NCBI RefSeq assembly: GCF_012223425.1
Contig: NZ_CP038799.1
Span: forward strand, 2,976,001-3,040,000
Source: Mycolicibacterium frederiksbergense
GTDB lineage: Bacteria; Actinomycetota; Actinomycetes; Mycobacteriales; Mycobacteriaceae
DNA: 64,000 nucleotides
Direction of reading: 5' to 3'
The notes under the pieces: generated by a model
Databases searched by the model: none
Seen by the model: only the letters and a program-made list of their open reading frames with translations
Told to the model about the DNA's origin: nothing
Shown: positions 26,420-34,630 of the stretch, piece after piece
How the letters are laid out: each line of letters begins with the position of its first letter
Numbering within the stretch: the stretch's first letter is position 1
Translations under genes and position numbers: made by a program

Positions 26420-26435
26420 CTGCCCGTTCGGGCAG
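26420..26435 (-). promoter_or_regulatory. Putative MnoR operator upstream of the MftM-like gene
   Basis: CTGCCCGTTCGGGCAG is a perfect inverted repeat of 7-base arms around a 2-base centre, sharing 14 of 16 bases with the palindrome at 22286 read in the same direction. It lies 58 bases upstream of ATG 26361 on the minus strand and just outside the end of the next minus-strand gene. Confidence 0.62.
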
Positions 26436-26452
26436 TATGGGTGAGCTCGGTG

Positions 26453-27124
26453 TTACTTGTGCGCGGTCAGCAGGAAGGCCGGCAGCTTCATTCGGCCCTT
26501 GTCGTCGTGGTCATGCGGGGCCATGCCGAACGGCGCCCCCGGCCCCGACGGTATGTTGGCGTGGATGAACGCCGGCGCGATATCGTCCACGGTCCAGTGC
26601 GCCGCCACGATATCGCGCAGTTCGTACTCGTCGACCTCGTTGGGCTTGTTCTCCAACTCGGCGGGGAACGCTCCCTTGGCGAACACCAGGACGTAGTAGC
26701 GCGCCCCCGGGGCCGCGGCACGCTGCACGGCATGGAGGTAGTTGTGTCTGCCGTCGACGGGCAGCGAATGGAACAGCGTCGAGTCGATGACGGTCTGGAA
26801 GCGGCCGTCGTAGCCGGTGAAGGAGGTGATATCGGCCTGGGCAAAGCTGGCGTAGCGCAGGTTGCGTTCCTGCGCTGCACGATTCGCGACGGCGATGGCG
26901 GTCGGCGAAATGTCGAGGCCCACCACGGTGTAACCGTCTGACGCCAGTGACAGTGACAGCTCGGCATGCCCGCAGCCGGCGTCCAGGACGTCGCTGCGCA
27001 CCTTGCCCGCCGAGATCAGCGCCGCCAGTTCGGGTTGCGGTTCACCGATGCTCCACGGCGGTGGTCCCTGGAACTCGCTGTCGTGGCGGTATGCGCTGTC
27101 CCAGTCCAGTACCTCAGATGCCAT
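26453..27124 (-). CDS. Class I SAM-dependent methyltransferase, Rv3699-like
   Basis: A 223-residue methyltransferase of unknown substrate. SAM motif I is VLDAGCGHAELSLSLA, followed by VVGLDISPTAIAVA and the ADITSF acidic segment; the C-terminus reads MAPHDHDDKGRMKLPAFLLTA. In M. tuberculosis the gene next to egtE on the same relative strand (Rv3699) is of this type, so this gene marks where the backbone resumes after the xylose and mno inserts. I start at ATG 27124 (MASEVLDWDSAYR); the upstream extension to 27283 has no family-like content. Confidence 0.82.
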   Translation of the reverse strand: MASEVLDWDSAYRHDSEFQGPPPWSIGEPQPELAALISAGKVRSDVLDAGCGHAELSLSLASDGYTVVGLDISPTAIAVANRAAQERNLRYASFAQADITSFTGYDGRFQTVIDSTLFHSLPVDGRHNYLHAVQRAAAPGARYYVLVFAKGAFPAELENKPNEVDEYELRDIVAAHWTVDDIAPAFIHANIPSGPGAPFGMAPHDHDDKGRMKLPAFLLTAHK

Positions 27125-27144
27125 GACATCCAACGTACGCGCGC

Positions 27145-28626
27145 TCACGCGGTGGGTGTCTCCCACGTGTGTACCGGTGCATTGGTATGCATGTGCTCGC
27201 AGTACATACGCAGCATCTCCGCCAGCGCCGCGGGCCGCGCCAGACCACGTTCCTGCAGCGCACGGACGGTGGCGGTCTGCCACGCGGCTCCGTTGCGACC
27301 GGTCTTGGCGCGTGCCTCGATGACCCCGAGGAAGCGTTCCCGTACGTCGGTGGCGACGCCCCAGCGTCGGAGCCCGTCATGGGCCAGCGGCAGCAGCTCC
27401 CGCAACACGAGTTCGTCGGCCGTCACCTCGCCCAGGCCGGGCCAGTACAGCCGGGCGTCCATTCCGTGCCGCGCCGATGCGAAGAAATTATGCTGTGCCG
27501 CAGCGAAACTCATCTTGCTCCACAGCGGGCGGTCCTCGTCGGTAAGGGCCCGCAAGGTGCCGTAGTAGAACGCCGAGTTGGCCAGCATGTCCAGCACCGT
27601 GGGCCCGGCGGGCAGCACCCGGTTCTCGACCCGCAGGTGCGGTTTGCCGTTCACCACGTCGTAGACAGGTCGGTTCCACCGGTAGATGGTGCCGTTGTGC
27701 AGGCGCAATTCCGAGAGTTGCGGGGTGCGCCCGGCCGCGAGCTCGGCGACCGGGTCCTCCTCGGAGATCTCCGGCAGCAGTGCCGGGAAGTAGCGGACGT
27801 TCTCCTCGAACAGGTCGAAGATCGAGGTGATCCATCGTTCACCGAACCAGACGCGTGGGCGCACACCCTGGGTCTTGAGTTCGTCGGGCCGGGTGTCGGT
27901 GGCTTGACCGAACAGTTCGATGCGGGTCTCGGCCCACAGCTCGTGGCCGAAGAAGTACGGCGAGTTGGCGCCCAGCGCGAGTTGCGGGCCGGCCAGCACC
28001 TGCGCGGCGTTCCAGTTCTGCGCGAACTCCGCCGGCGACACCTGCAGATGCAGTTGCATACTGGTGCAAGCGGATTCGGGTGCGATATCGGCCGACTGCA
28101 GCGACAGGCGTTCGGGCCCGGTGATGTCGATGTCGATATCCTCGCCGCGTGCGGTGAAGATGGAGTCGTTGAGCGCCTGGTAGCGGGTCGACTGGCTCAT
28201 CCACCCTGACTCCAGATGTTCGGGCATGAGCGTGGGCAGGATGCCGATCATGACGATGTGTGCGCCGTCCTCGGTTGCCTTGGCCTCTGCGGCGTTCAGG
28301 CTGGCACGTACCTCGGCCTCCAGTTCCAGCGCGGACTGTCCGGGCAGTGGGCGGGGCGGAACGTTGAATTCGATGTTGTAGGCGCCCAGTTCGGTCTGAT
28401 ATGCCGGGTCGGCGATGGAGGCCAGCACCTCCTGATTGCGCAGTGCCGGCTGGTAGTCAGCGTCGACCAGGTTGCATTCGATCTCCATGCCGGTGAGCGG
28501 CCGGTCGAACTCGAAGCTGGACTGGGACAGCATCGTCTCGAACACGTCCAGGCACAGCTGGACCTTGCGCCGGTATTCGCGGCGCTGTGCGCGGCTGAAC
28601 TCCGTGCGGGAAACCTCTTCGCCCAC
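27145..28626 (-). CDS. GCS2-type glutamate-cysteine ligase-like protein, Rv3698-like
   Basis: A 493-residue ATP-grasp-like carboxylate-amine ligase relative. The core reads LTGMEIECNLVDADY, ELGAYNIEFNVPPRPL, QLHLQVSPAEFAQNW and LGANSPYFFGHELWAETRIELF, all features of the glutamate-cysteine ligase family. The substrate is unknown; EgtA already supplies gamma-glutamylcysteine in this genome. GTG 28626 begins VGEEVSRTEFSRAQRREYRRKVQL; no clear ribosome site precedes it. It lies upstream of the Rv3699-like gene with 20 bases between and is probably in one operon with it. Confidence 0.8.
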   Translation of the reverse strand: MGEEVSRTEFSRAQRREYRRKVQLCLDVFETMLSQSSFEFDRPLTGMEIECNLVDADYQPALRNQEVLASIADPAYQTELGAYNIEFNVPPRPLPGQSALELEAEVRASLNAAEAKATEDGAHIVMIGILPTLMPEHLESGWMSQSTRYQALNDSIFTARGEDIDIDITGPERLSLQSADIAPESACTSMQLHLQVSPAEFAQNWNAAQVLAGPQLALGANSPYFFGHELWAETRIELFGQATDTRPDELKTQGVRPRVWFGERWITSIFDLFEENVRYFPALLPEISEEDPVAELAAGRTPQLSELRLHNGTIYRWNRPVYDVVNGKPHLRVENRVLPAGPTVLDMLANSAFYYGTLRALTDEDRPLWSKMSFAAAQHNFFASARHGMDARLYWPGLGEVTADELVLRELLPLAHDGLRRWGVATDVRERFLGVIEARAKTGRNGAAWQTATVRALQERGLARPAALAEMLRMYCEHMHTNAPVHTWETPTA

Positions 28627-28636
28627 AGCGTCGACA

Positions 28637-29371
28637 CTAGCGTCGAACGGCCACCGCGATCTGTGGACTGAGCAGACCGCCCCGTAATTCGATGTCGACA
28701 CCGGCGTGCTCGGCCAGTGCGCGCAGCGCCGACGGACTGTAGCTGCGCAGCGAACTGATGACACCGTCGTGCACGAACGGGATGAACGGGGCCAGCGGCA
28801 GCATCGTGGCCAGCCGCAGCACATGCAACGGTGCCGGTGGTCGGGGCAGGTCGATGATCAGCAGCTTGTCCGCGACGCGGGTGCCCTCGGCGAGCACCGC
28901 GGCGGCCGTCGCGGGCGGCAGGTGATGAAAGGACAGGGCGAACACCGCGAGCGCGAAATGGCCGTCGGGTGCGTCGACGGCGGTGGCGTCCATCTCCCGC
29001 ACCAGGGCGCGCGGATGGCTGCCCAGCTCACCGGCGGCCATCGCGGCGACCGAGTCCGGCTCGACATCGGTCACCGTGACGTGGGCGGTGGGGTGTCCTT
29101 CGAGAATGACCGCCGACAGTGCCCCATGCCCGGCTCCCAGTTCGAGGACCTTCGGATCCGGTACGTCGGCGATCTCGTCGAGCACCAGGTGCCCGAACTG
29201 CCGGTGGTTGCCGAACACCCGGCCGGTCCAGTCCAACGCATCCACCACGCTGCGTTTGACCGCGGGATCGACATCTGTGCGATCCAGATACTCGGGCCGG
29301 TCGGTCTGCAGCAGTCGGTCCAGACAGGACGCATCGGGGCCACCGCGGGGCATGCGATCCAGGTCGGTCAC
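28637..29371 (-). CDS. Class I SAM-dependent methyltransferase
   Basis: Predicted methyltransferase of 244 residues, substrate unknown. SAM-binding motif VLELGAGHGALSAVIL is followed by VTVTDVEPDSVAAMA, and FALAVFALSFHHLPPATAA is the post-II motif. The C-terminal part contains a hydrophobic stretch (LHVLRLATMLPLAPFIPFVHDG) that could contact the membrane or a lipid substrate. I start at GTG 29371; internal ATG 29353 is the main alternative. Ten bases separate its 3' end from the start of the Rv3698-like gene downstream. Confidence 0.75.
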   Translation of the reverse strand: MTDLDRMPRGGPDASCLDRLLQTDRPEYLDRTDVDPAVKRSVVDALDWTGRVFGNHRQFGHLVLDEIADVPDPKVLELGAGHGALSAVILEGHPTAHVTVTDVEPDSVAAMAAGELGSHPRALVREMDATAVDAPDGHFALAVFALSFHHLPPATAAAVLAEGTRVADKLLIIDLPRPPAPLHVLRLATMLPLAPFIPFVHDGVISSLRSYSPSALRALAEHAGVDIELRGGLLSPQIAVAVRR

Positions 29372-29381
29372 GTCCGTCAGG

Positions 29382-30707
29382 CTACAAGTCGGCCAGGTCC
29401 TTGGGCTTGAGCAGCAGCGTCGCCACCACGCTGATGAGCGCCGTGGCCACCAGGTAGCCGCAGGCCAACCACGGTGCGTCACCGCCGAGCGCGATCAGCG
29501 TGGTCAGGATCAGCGGGGTCAGGCCCGAGGAGTAGACGCCGGAGAGCTGATAGACCGTGGACAGGCCGGTGTACCGGATCCGGGTCGGGAACAGCGAGGC
29601 GTACAGCGTGCCCTGCGCGCCGTAGAACCAGGCGTGAATGACGCCGAACACGATGACGATGCCGATCGTGAAAGCCGCCAGACTCCCGGTGTTGAACAGC
29701 GCGAACACCGGGAACATCGCCACCGCGTAGGCGGCGATACCGGTCGCGTAGACGCGTTGGGGTCCGAAGCGGTCGGCGAGCAGACCCGACACGGGCAGCA
29801 GCGCCGCCATCAGCAGGGCGGCCGCGGTCACCACGATCAGCACGTCGACCTTGCCCAGGTGCAGCGGGCCGGTCGCGCTGGTGGCGTAGGCGATGGCGAA
29901 CACTCCCCAGGTGTTGAACGCCGCGCCCTCGCCCCAGCGGCTCAGCATGCCCAGCAGCGTGGGACGCAGCGACGCTCCACCGAACAGCTCCCGCAGCGGC
30001 GTCGGCGCCAGGTCATCGTCGGCTCTGAGCTTCTCGAAGGCCGGGGTCTCGGCGGCCTTGAGCCGTACGACGACGCCGAACACCACCAGGACAATGCTGA
30101 ACAGGAAGGCGATGCGCCAGCCATAGGACAGGAATGCCTCGGCCGACATCACCGTCTGCAGCAGGGCGAAGACGCCGGTGCCCAGCGCCAGACCGAGGGC
30201 CAGCCCGACCTGCGGGATGCTGCCGGCGAAACCGCGCCGTTTCGGGGTGCTGTGCTCGACCGCCAGCAGCACCGCACCGGCCCATTCACCGCCGAGCGCG
30301 AAGCCCTGCACGATGCGCAGCAGCAGCAACAAGATCGGCGCGGCGACACCGATCTGGGCGGCGGTGGGCAGCAACCCCATGAGCGCGGTGGCCCCGCCCA
30401 TCAGCAACATCGTCCACGCGAGGGTGCGTTTGCGGCCGATGCGGTCGCCGATGTGCCCGAAGACGAACCCGCCGATGGGCCGGACCAGGAAGCCGACGGC
30501 GAAGGTGGCGAAGGCCAGCAGGGTGCCGACGAAGGAGCTCTGGTCCGGAAAGAACGCGGTGTTGAACACCAGGCTTGCCGCGGTGGCGTAGAGGAAGAAG
30601 TCGTACCACTCGATGGTGGTGCCGACCAGACTGGCGGTGAGGGCCGTGCGGACGGTGGAACGATCCGCGGCGGTCTGGTCGGGCGGTGGGCTGTCGGTGA
30701 TGGTCAC
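29382..30707 (-). CDS. MFS transporter, metabolite:proton symporter family
   Basis: Twelve-helix secondary carrier of 441 residues. Motifs TIEWYDFFLYATAASLVF in helix 1, GHIGDRIGRKRTL between helices 2 and 3 and GGEWAGAVLL in helix 5 identify the MHS subfamily (ProP, KgtP, ShiA type), which imports organic acids or osmolytes with protons. The substrate cannot be told. The gene follows in the same direction as the methyltransferase downstream, 10 bases apart, so the two are likely co-transcribed. Confidence 0.87.
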   Translation of the reverse strand: MTITDSPPPDQTAADRSTVRTALTASLVGTTIEWYDFFLYATAASLVFNTAFFPDQSSFVGTLLAFATFAVGFLVRPIGGFVFGHIGDRIGRKRTLAWTMLLMGGATALMGLLPTAAQIGVAAPILLLLLRIVQGFALGGEWAGAVLLAVEHSTPKRRGFAGSIPQVGLALGLALGTGVFALLQTVMSAEAFLSYGWRIAFLFSIVLVVFGVVVRLKAAETPAFEKLRADDDLAPTPLRELFGGASLRPTLLGMLSRWGEGAAFNTWGVFAIAYATSATGPLHLGKVDVLIVVTAAALLMAALLPVSGLLADRFGPQRVYATGIAAYAVAMFPVFALFNTGSLAAFTIGIVIVFGVIHAWFYGAQGTLYASLFPTRIRYTGLSTVYQLSGVYSSGLTPLILTTLIALGGDAPWLACGYLVATALISVVATLLLKPKDLADL

Positions 30708-30768
30708 CGGTCGGAATATGGCGGGCCTGCCGCGCCGGCGCCAGGGTTGGACTTGCCGTGATCCGAAG

Positions 30769-31452
30769 CTAGCTGCTCAGACCGATCCGGCACGTGCGCA
30801 GGATGGGCTTCAGTTCTTCGTAGTACTGGGCGCCCAGCAAGGCGTGCTGGGCGGTGTCGTCGTTTCGGACCGCAAAGGCGATCTGGCCGGCCAGATCGGC
30901 CAGCCTGCCGGCGTGATCCGCGATCTCGCCGGGAGCGATCTGACGCGCCTCATCGCGGATTGCCCGGGCGCGTTCGTCGAAATCGCCGGGCGTAGGTCCT
31001 GGCTCGTTTGTGAAGCTCGGCATCACGAACGATTGGGCGCTCAGCGCGATGAGTGGTTCGACCTGACGGCAGGCTTTCCCGTCGACGTAACTGAACGACA
31101 CCGCCGCGATGATGACCGCCACAGCCAGTCCGGTGGCGACGGCGGCCTTCGTGGCGGTGCCCCGCTCGGCATCGAGAACGACTCTGCGCCAGAGCACATG
31201 GGCGCCGACGGCGGCGGCGACGGCCGCGGCTGCCAGCCCCGCAGCCTCGAGTGCGCTCCCTCCCGCGGAGGTCGAATCGAGCGCGGCGTAGGTGGCGATC
31301 GCCGACACCGCGACCAACATCAGCAGCCACATGCCGCGGCGGCGGGTGTAGGAATCGGCGTCGCGGAACGGGATTCCGATCACGCTGCCGGCCGCGGCGA
31401 GAACCGCGACCAGCAGCGGGATCAGAACATCGAGAAAATTACCGGTGATCAT
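30769..31452 (-). CDS. Hypothetical three-helix membrane protein
   Basis: I do not recognise a family. The 227 residues give three or four hydrophobic segments (FLDVLIPLLVAVLAAAGSVIG, MWLLMLVAVSAIATYAAL, AAGLAAAAVAAAVGAHVL, AAVATGLAVAVIIAAVSF) and then an extracytoplasmic domain of about 95 residues with two cysteines (GKACRQ, LRTCRI). Alpha-helical periodicity is evident in DERARAIRDEARQIA. It is flanked by the MFS gene and a PadR regulator on the same strand. Confidence 0.65.
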   Translation of the reverse strand: MITGNFLDVLIPLLVAVLAAAGSVIGIPFRDADSYTRRRGMWLLMLVAVSAIATYAALDSTSAGGSALEAAGLAAAAVAAAVGAHVLWRRVVLDAERGTATKAAVATGLAVAVIIAAVSFSYVDGKACRQVEPLIALSAQSFVMPSFTNEPGPTPGDFDERARAIRDEARQIAPGEIADHAGRLADLAGQIAFAVRNDDTAQHALLGAQYYEELKPILRTCRIGLSS

Positions 31453-31473
31453 CGTCTGGCCATGCTACGGGCG

Positions 31474-32148
31474 TCACTCCTCGCCGAGAATTTGATAGAT
31501 CTCCCGACGTGCGTTGTTGACGATGTCGAGGATGCGGCGTTGCTGATCTGTGGAGGCGGCGTGCGCCGACTGCCCGACGGCGCCGAACAACTGGCCCAGC
31601 GCTGCCCGCAGGTTCACCGCGTTGGGATCGGCGTCCTCGGCGATCTCATCCCACGGGGCGGTCTCGATCTTGGCGGCCGCCGCGCGGCCTTCCTCGGTGA
31701 GCTCGAAGGTCTTCTTGCTGCCTTCGCTCGCGGTCGGGGTGATCAGACCCTCGTCGACCAGCAGTTGCAGGGTCGGGTAGACCGAGCCGGGGCTCGGCTT
31801 CCACAGATCGTTGCTGCGGGCGGCGATCTCCTGGGTCATCTCGTACCCGTGCATGGGACGTTCGGTGAGCAGGGTCAGGATCGCGGCGCGCACGTCACCG
31901 CGCCTGCCGCGACCACGGCCGCCGCGACCACGGGGGCCGCCGAAGCCTGGCCCACCGAAGCCGGGGCCGAATCCTCTGCCGAAGCCGGGACCGAATCCCG
32001 GGCCGAATGGACCTTGCTGGCCGGCGGCCTGCTCGCGGATGTGATCGCGGAACTCGCGGCGGGCGTGCCGTCGATCGAAACCGACGGGGCCGAAGGCTGC
32101 CGGGCCGAAGCCGAATGCGGGGTTGGGGGGTGTGAAAGGGGTGTTCAT
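31474..32148 (-). CDS. PadR-family regulator with Gly/Phe-rich N-terminus
   Basis: The 224-residue protein has a winged helix of the PadR type (DVRAAILTLLTERPMHGYEMTQEIAARSNDLWKPSPGSVYPTLQLLVDEGLI, about residues 85-136) followed by a helical effector or dimer domain. Unusual is the first 85 residues: repeats of PGFGPGFGRGFGPGF and an arginine-glycine tract, low-complexity sequence that could promote condensation or nonspecific nucleic acid binding. A 9-bp inverted repeat in its upstream region is a candidate own operator. Target genes unknown. Confidence 0.82.
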   Translation of the reverse strand: MNTPFTPPNPAFGFGPAAFGPVGFDRRHARREFRDHIREQAAGQQGPFGPGFGPGFGRGFGPGFGGPGFGGPRGRGGRGRGRRGDVRAAILTLLTERPMHGYEMTQEIAARSNDLWKPSPGSVYPTLQLLVDEGLITPTASEGSKKTFELTEEGRAAAAKIETAPWDEIAEDADPNAVNLRAALGQLFGAVGQSAHAASTDQQRRILDIVNNARREIYQILGEE

Positions 32149-32184
32149 GGGGTGCTTCTTTCGTGAGAGGGAAGCACGGATCGC

Positions 32185-32215
32185 GCTTCCGATGCGTTAA
32201 CGATATATCGGAAGC
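32185..32215 (-). promoter_or_regulatory. Inverted repeat upstream of the Gly/Phe-rich PadR gene
   Basis: GCTTCCGAT and ATCGGAAGC form a perfect 9-base inverted repeat with a 13-base AT-rich centre that itself contains CGATATATCG. It is 37 to 67 bases before the ATG at 32148. Placement suits autoregulation by the PadR protein. Confidence 0.5.
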
Positions 32216-32228
32216 TATCGCGATGCAA

Positions 32229-32756
32229 CTAGTTGCGGGCGCGATCTTCGATGGCGGTCACCAGCCAGCGCGCCCAGTCCGCCTGCATGGCCTCGAAACG
32301 CAGGCCGTACTCGAGGGCGGCGTTGCCATAGAAGGAGTCGTCGGAGCCATCGAAATGCAGGGTCTCGCGCAGCGCTCGCAGGCGGGCCAGTTCGGATTCG
32401 GCGTGCTCGACCAGCGCTCGGACGTGGGCGGTGGCGTCGCGGCGGGGGAGTTCGCCGAGCAGAAAGATGCGCAACAGTTCCGGGCTGCGGCCGGGTGGGT
32501 CGTCCTGCGGGTTGGTCACCCACCGCAGGAGTTCCGCACGCCCGGATTCGGTGACCCGATACGCCTTGCGCCCCCGCGGGCCGATCTCGGTGACCTCGAT
32601 GAATCCGTTGTCCGCCAACCGGTTCAGCTCGCCGTAGAGCTGGCTCTGGGTGGCCGGCCAGACATTGGCCATCGACTTCTCGAACCGTTTGAGCAGGTCG
32701 TACCCGCTGCCCGGATGTTGGCTCAGCAGGCCGAGCGCCGCCATTCGCAAGCTCAT
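32229..32756 (-). CDS. PadR-family transcription regulator
   Basis: Regulator of 175 residues with the PadR winged helix (MAALGLLSQHPGSGYDLLKRFEKSMANVWPATQSQLYGELNRLADNGFI) and the C-terminal Vir helical domain. It is divergent from the carotenoid oxygenase gene across 58 bases that contain a concentric dyad. I start at ATG 32756 because a promoter (GTGACA, 16 bases, TAGGAT) ends 7 bases before it, which would give a leaderless transcript beginning with this ATG. ATG 32765 is the alternative. Confidence 0.83.
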   Translation of the reverse strand: MSLRMAALGLLSQHPGSGYDLLKRFEKSMANVWPATQSQLYGELNRLADNGFIEVTEIGPRGRKAYRVTESGRAELLRWVTNPQDDPPGRSPELLRIFLLGELPRRDATAHVRALVEHAESELARLRALRETLHFDGSDDSFYGNAALEYGLRFEAMQADWARWLVTAIEDRARN

Positions 32757-32763
32757 GGCGGGC

Positions 32764-32802
32764 ATCCTACATTCCAGTCTTGACATGTCACTAGTGGAAT
32801 GT
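32764..32802 (-). promoter_or_regulatory. Divergent promoter and concentric dyad between padR-type gene and carotenoid oxygenase
   Basis: Outer arms ACATTCCA (32769-32776) and TGGAATGT (32795-32802) and the inner palindrome TGACATGTCA (32781-32790) share one centre at 32785.5. On the minus strand -35 GTGACA (32791-32786) and -10 TAGGAT (32769-32764) lie within it. On the plus strand TTGACA (32780-32785) could be the -35 for the oxygenase. This looks like a PadR operator controlling both genes. Confidence 0.62.
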
Positions 32803-32814
32803 CATCGTGGTGTC

Positions 32815-34128
32815 ATGACCACAGCCTCCGCACTGCCCGCCGAGGGTGACTTCTTCCGGCGCGGCAACTATGCGCCCGTTGCCGATGAGCTCAGCGAATA
32901 CGACCTGTCCGTTCAGGGCGTGATCCCGCCCGAGATCAACGGGTGGTACCTGCGCAACGGGCCAAACCCGCGCACGGCCAACGCGCACTGGTTCGCCGGT
33001 GACGGCATGATCCACGGCGTCCGGCTCGAGGGCGGGGCGGCGAAGTGGTACCGCAACCGTTGGGTCCGCACCGATAGCTTCGTGGCGGATTTCCCGCTGT
33101 ACAACGCCGACGGATCCCGCAACCTGCGCGCCGCGGTCGCCAACACGCACGTGGTCAACCACGCCGGGAAGACCCTGGCCCTGGTCGAATCGTCGTTCCC
33201 ATACGAGATCTGCAGTGAGCTGGAAACGTTGGGCGCCTACGACTTCGGGGGCAAGCTCACCAACTCGATGACCGCCCACCCGAAGATCTGCCCGACCACC
33301 GGTGAGATGCACTTCTTCGGCTACGGAAGCCTCTTCGAGCCCTACGTCACCTACCACCGGGTGGCCGCGGACGGGGAGCTGATCATCAACCGGCCGGTGG
33401 ATGTCAAGGCGCACACCATGATGCACGACTTCGCCATGACCGCCGATCATGTGATCTTCATGGACCTGCCGATCGTGTTCGACCTGGAGGTCGCCGGCAA
33501 GGGTGAAGGAGACATGCCGTACCGCTGGAGCGATTCCTACGGCGCCCGGTTCGGTGTGCTGCGCCGTGATGATCCCTTCGGCGCCATCCGCTGGTTCGAT
33601 ATCGACCCGTGCTACATCTTCCATGTCGCGAACGCTTTCGATGACACGAATTCGATTGTGCTGCAGGCAGCTCGGTACCCGGAGTTGTGGCGCAACGACG
33701 GCGGTTTCGGCGAGCAGGCGGTGCTGTGGGAGTGGCGGATCGACCTGAATGCCGGCACGGTCACCGAACGCCAACTCGATGATCGCAGCATCGAGTTCCC
33801 GCGCATCGACGATCGGTTGGCCGGACTGGCGGCGCGCTACTCGGTCTCGGTAGGGGATGCCGATCTGGTGCGTCACGATCTGTCCACGGGCGCCGCCGAG
33901 ACGCACTCCTTCGGTCCGGCGGTGTCCGGTGAAGCGGTGTTCGTGCCGGCGACCGGCCCAGCCGACGAGAGCAGCGGCTGGTACCTCAGCTACGTCTACG
34001 ACCCGGTGCGCGACGGTAGTGATCTGGTGATCCTGGACGCCTCGAACTTCGGTGGGCCACCGGTGGCCACCATCGCGCTGCCGCGGCGCGTGCCGTTCGG
34101 CTTCCACGGAAACTGGGTCACCGACTGA
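32815..34128 (+). CDS. Carotenoid oxygenase (RPE65/CCD family)
   Basis: Iron(II) dioxygenase of 437 residues that should cleave a carbon-carbon double bond in a carotenoid, apocarotenoid or stilbene-like substrate. The four iron histidines are visible in context: SMTAHPKIC, MMHDFAMT, YIFHVANAF and GFHGNWV near the C-terminus. The N-terminal PPEINGWYLRNGPNP and HWFAGDGMIHGVRL are family hallmarks. ATG 32815 begins MTTASALPAEGD; there is no clear ribosome site, and an in-frame ATG at 32785 lies inside the dyad. Probably repressed by the adjacent PadR protein. Confidence 0.88.
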   Translation: MTTASALPAEGDFFRRGNYAPVADELSEYDLSVQGVIPPEINGWYLRNGPNPRTANAHWFAGDGMIHGVRLEGGAAKWYRNRWVRTDSFVADFPLYNADGSRNLRAAVANTHVVNHAGKTLALVESSFPYEICSELETLGAYDFGGKLTNSMTAHPKICPTTGEMHFFGYGSLFEPYVTYHRVAADGELIINRPVDVKAHTMMHDFAMTADHVIFMDLPIVFDLEVAGKGEGDMPYRWSDSYGARFGVLRRDDPFGAIRWFDIDPCYIFHVANAFDDTNSIVLQAARYPELWRNDGGFGEQAVLWEWRIDLNAGTVTERQLDDRSIEFPRIDDRLAGLAARYSVSVGDADLVRHDLSTGAAETHSFGPAVSGEAVFVPATGPADESSGWYLSYVYDPVRDGSDLVILDASNFGGPPVATIALPRRVPFGFHGNWVTD

Positions 34129-34630
34129 ACGCCGGCGTCTCACGATGTGGACGCCAGGAATCCGCACCCGCTGCGCGATACCGGCGGTCCCGGCAACGGG
34201 GGCTCGATGGTCGCGCGCTGTTGCTGAGATGACCGTCCCGGGCGGGCCGCGAACTCGTGGTGCGGGCGCGTCGGGATACCCGGCAGGGGCATGGCGCACA
34301 CCACACCGAGGCCTGGTTGTGTGCTGAATCACGCAGGTCCTACTGGGCGGTAGTCTACTTGCGGCAAACACCCGAGTGGCGCGGTCGATAGTTGCGCAGA
34401 CAACTAGATCGTTTGCGTAAGAAACTATGGAGTTGCCAAGAGCGGTAGTTTGCCGAAATCGAAAAGTACGACAAAAGCGGTGTTCAACAGCAACGTTACG
34501 AAACCGCAATGTGCGATTGTGGAAAATGTGACAGCGATTGCCACTTTGTGTGAGTTCCTTGACGGCAACTTACCGGTGAGTAAGTTATCTCCGGTCCGGG
34601 GGAACCGCCTGAAGGGATGGCAAAGAGAAC
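34129..34630 (+). other. Gene-free AT-richer region with a small dyad
   Basis: Base composition drops from about 34330 on. It contains TAGTTG-N6-CAACTA at 34389-34406 and the octamer GCGGTAGT twice (near 34348 and 34443). No convincing coding frame or RNA gene is visible; it is probably the promoter and long leader of the exported protein that follows. AGAGAAC before the ATG at 34631 is a weak ribosome site. Confidence 0.45.

Noticed and set aside
28983..30761. 592-codon plus-strand frame opposite the methyltransferase and MFS genes
   Set aside because: Gln/Arg/Gly-rich low-complexity translation with no domain; the minus strand encodes a complete twelve-helix carrier.
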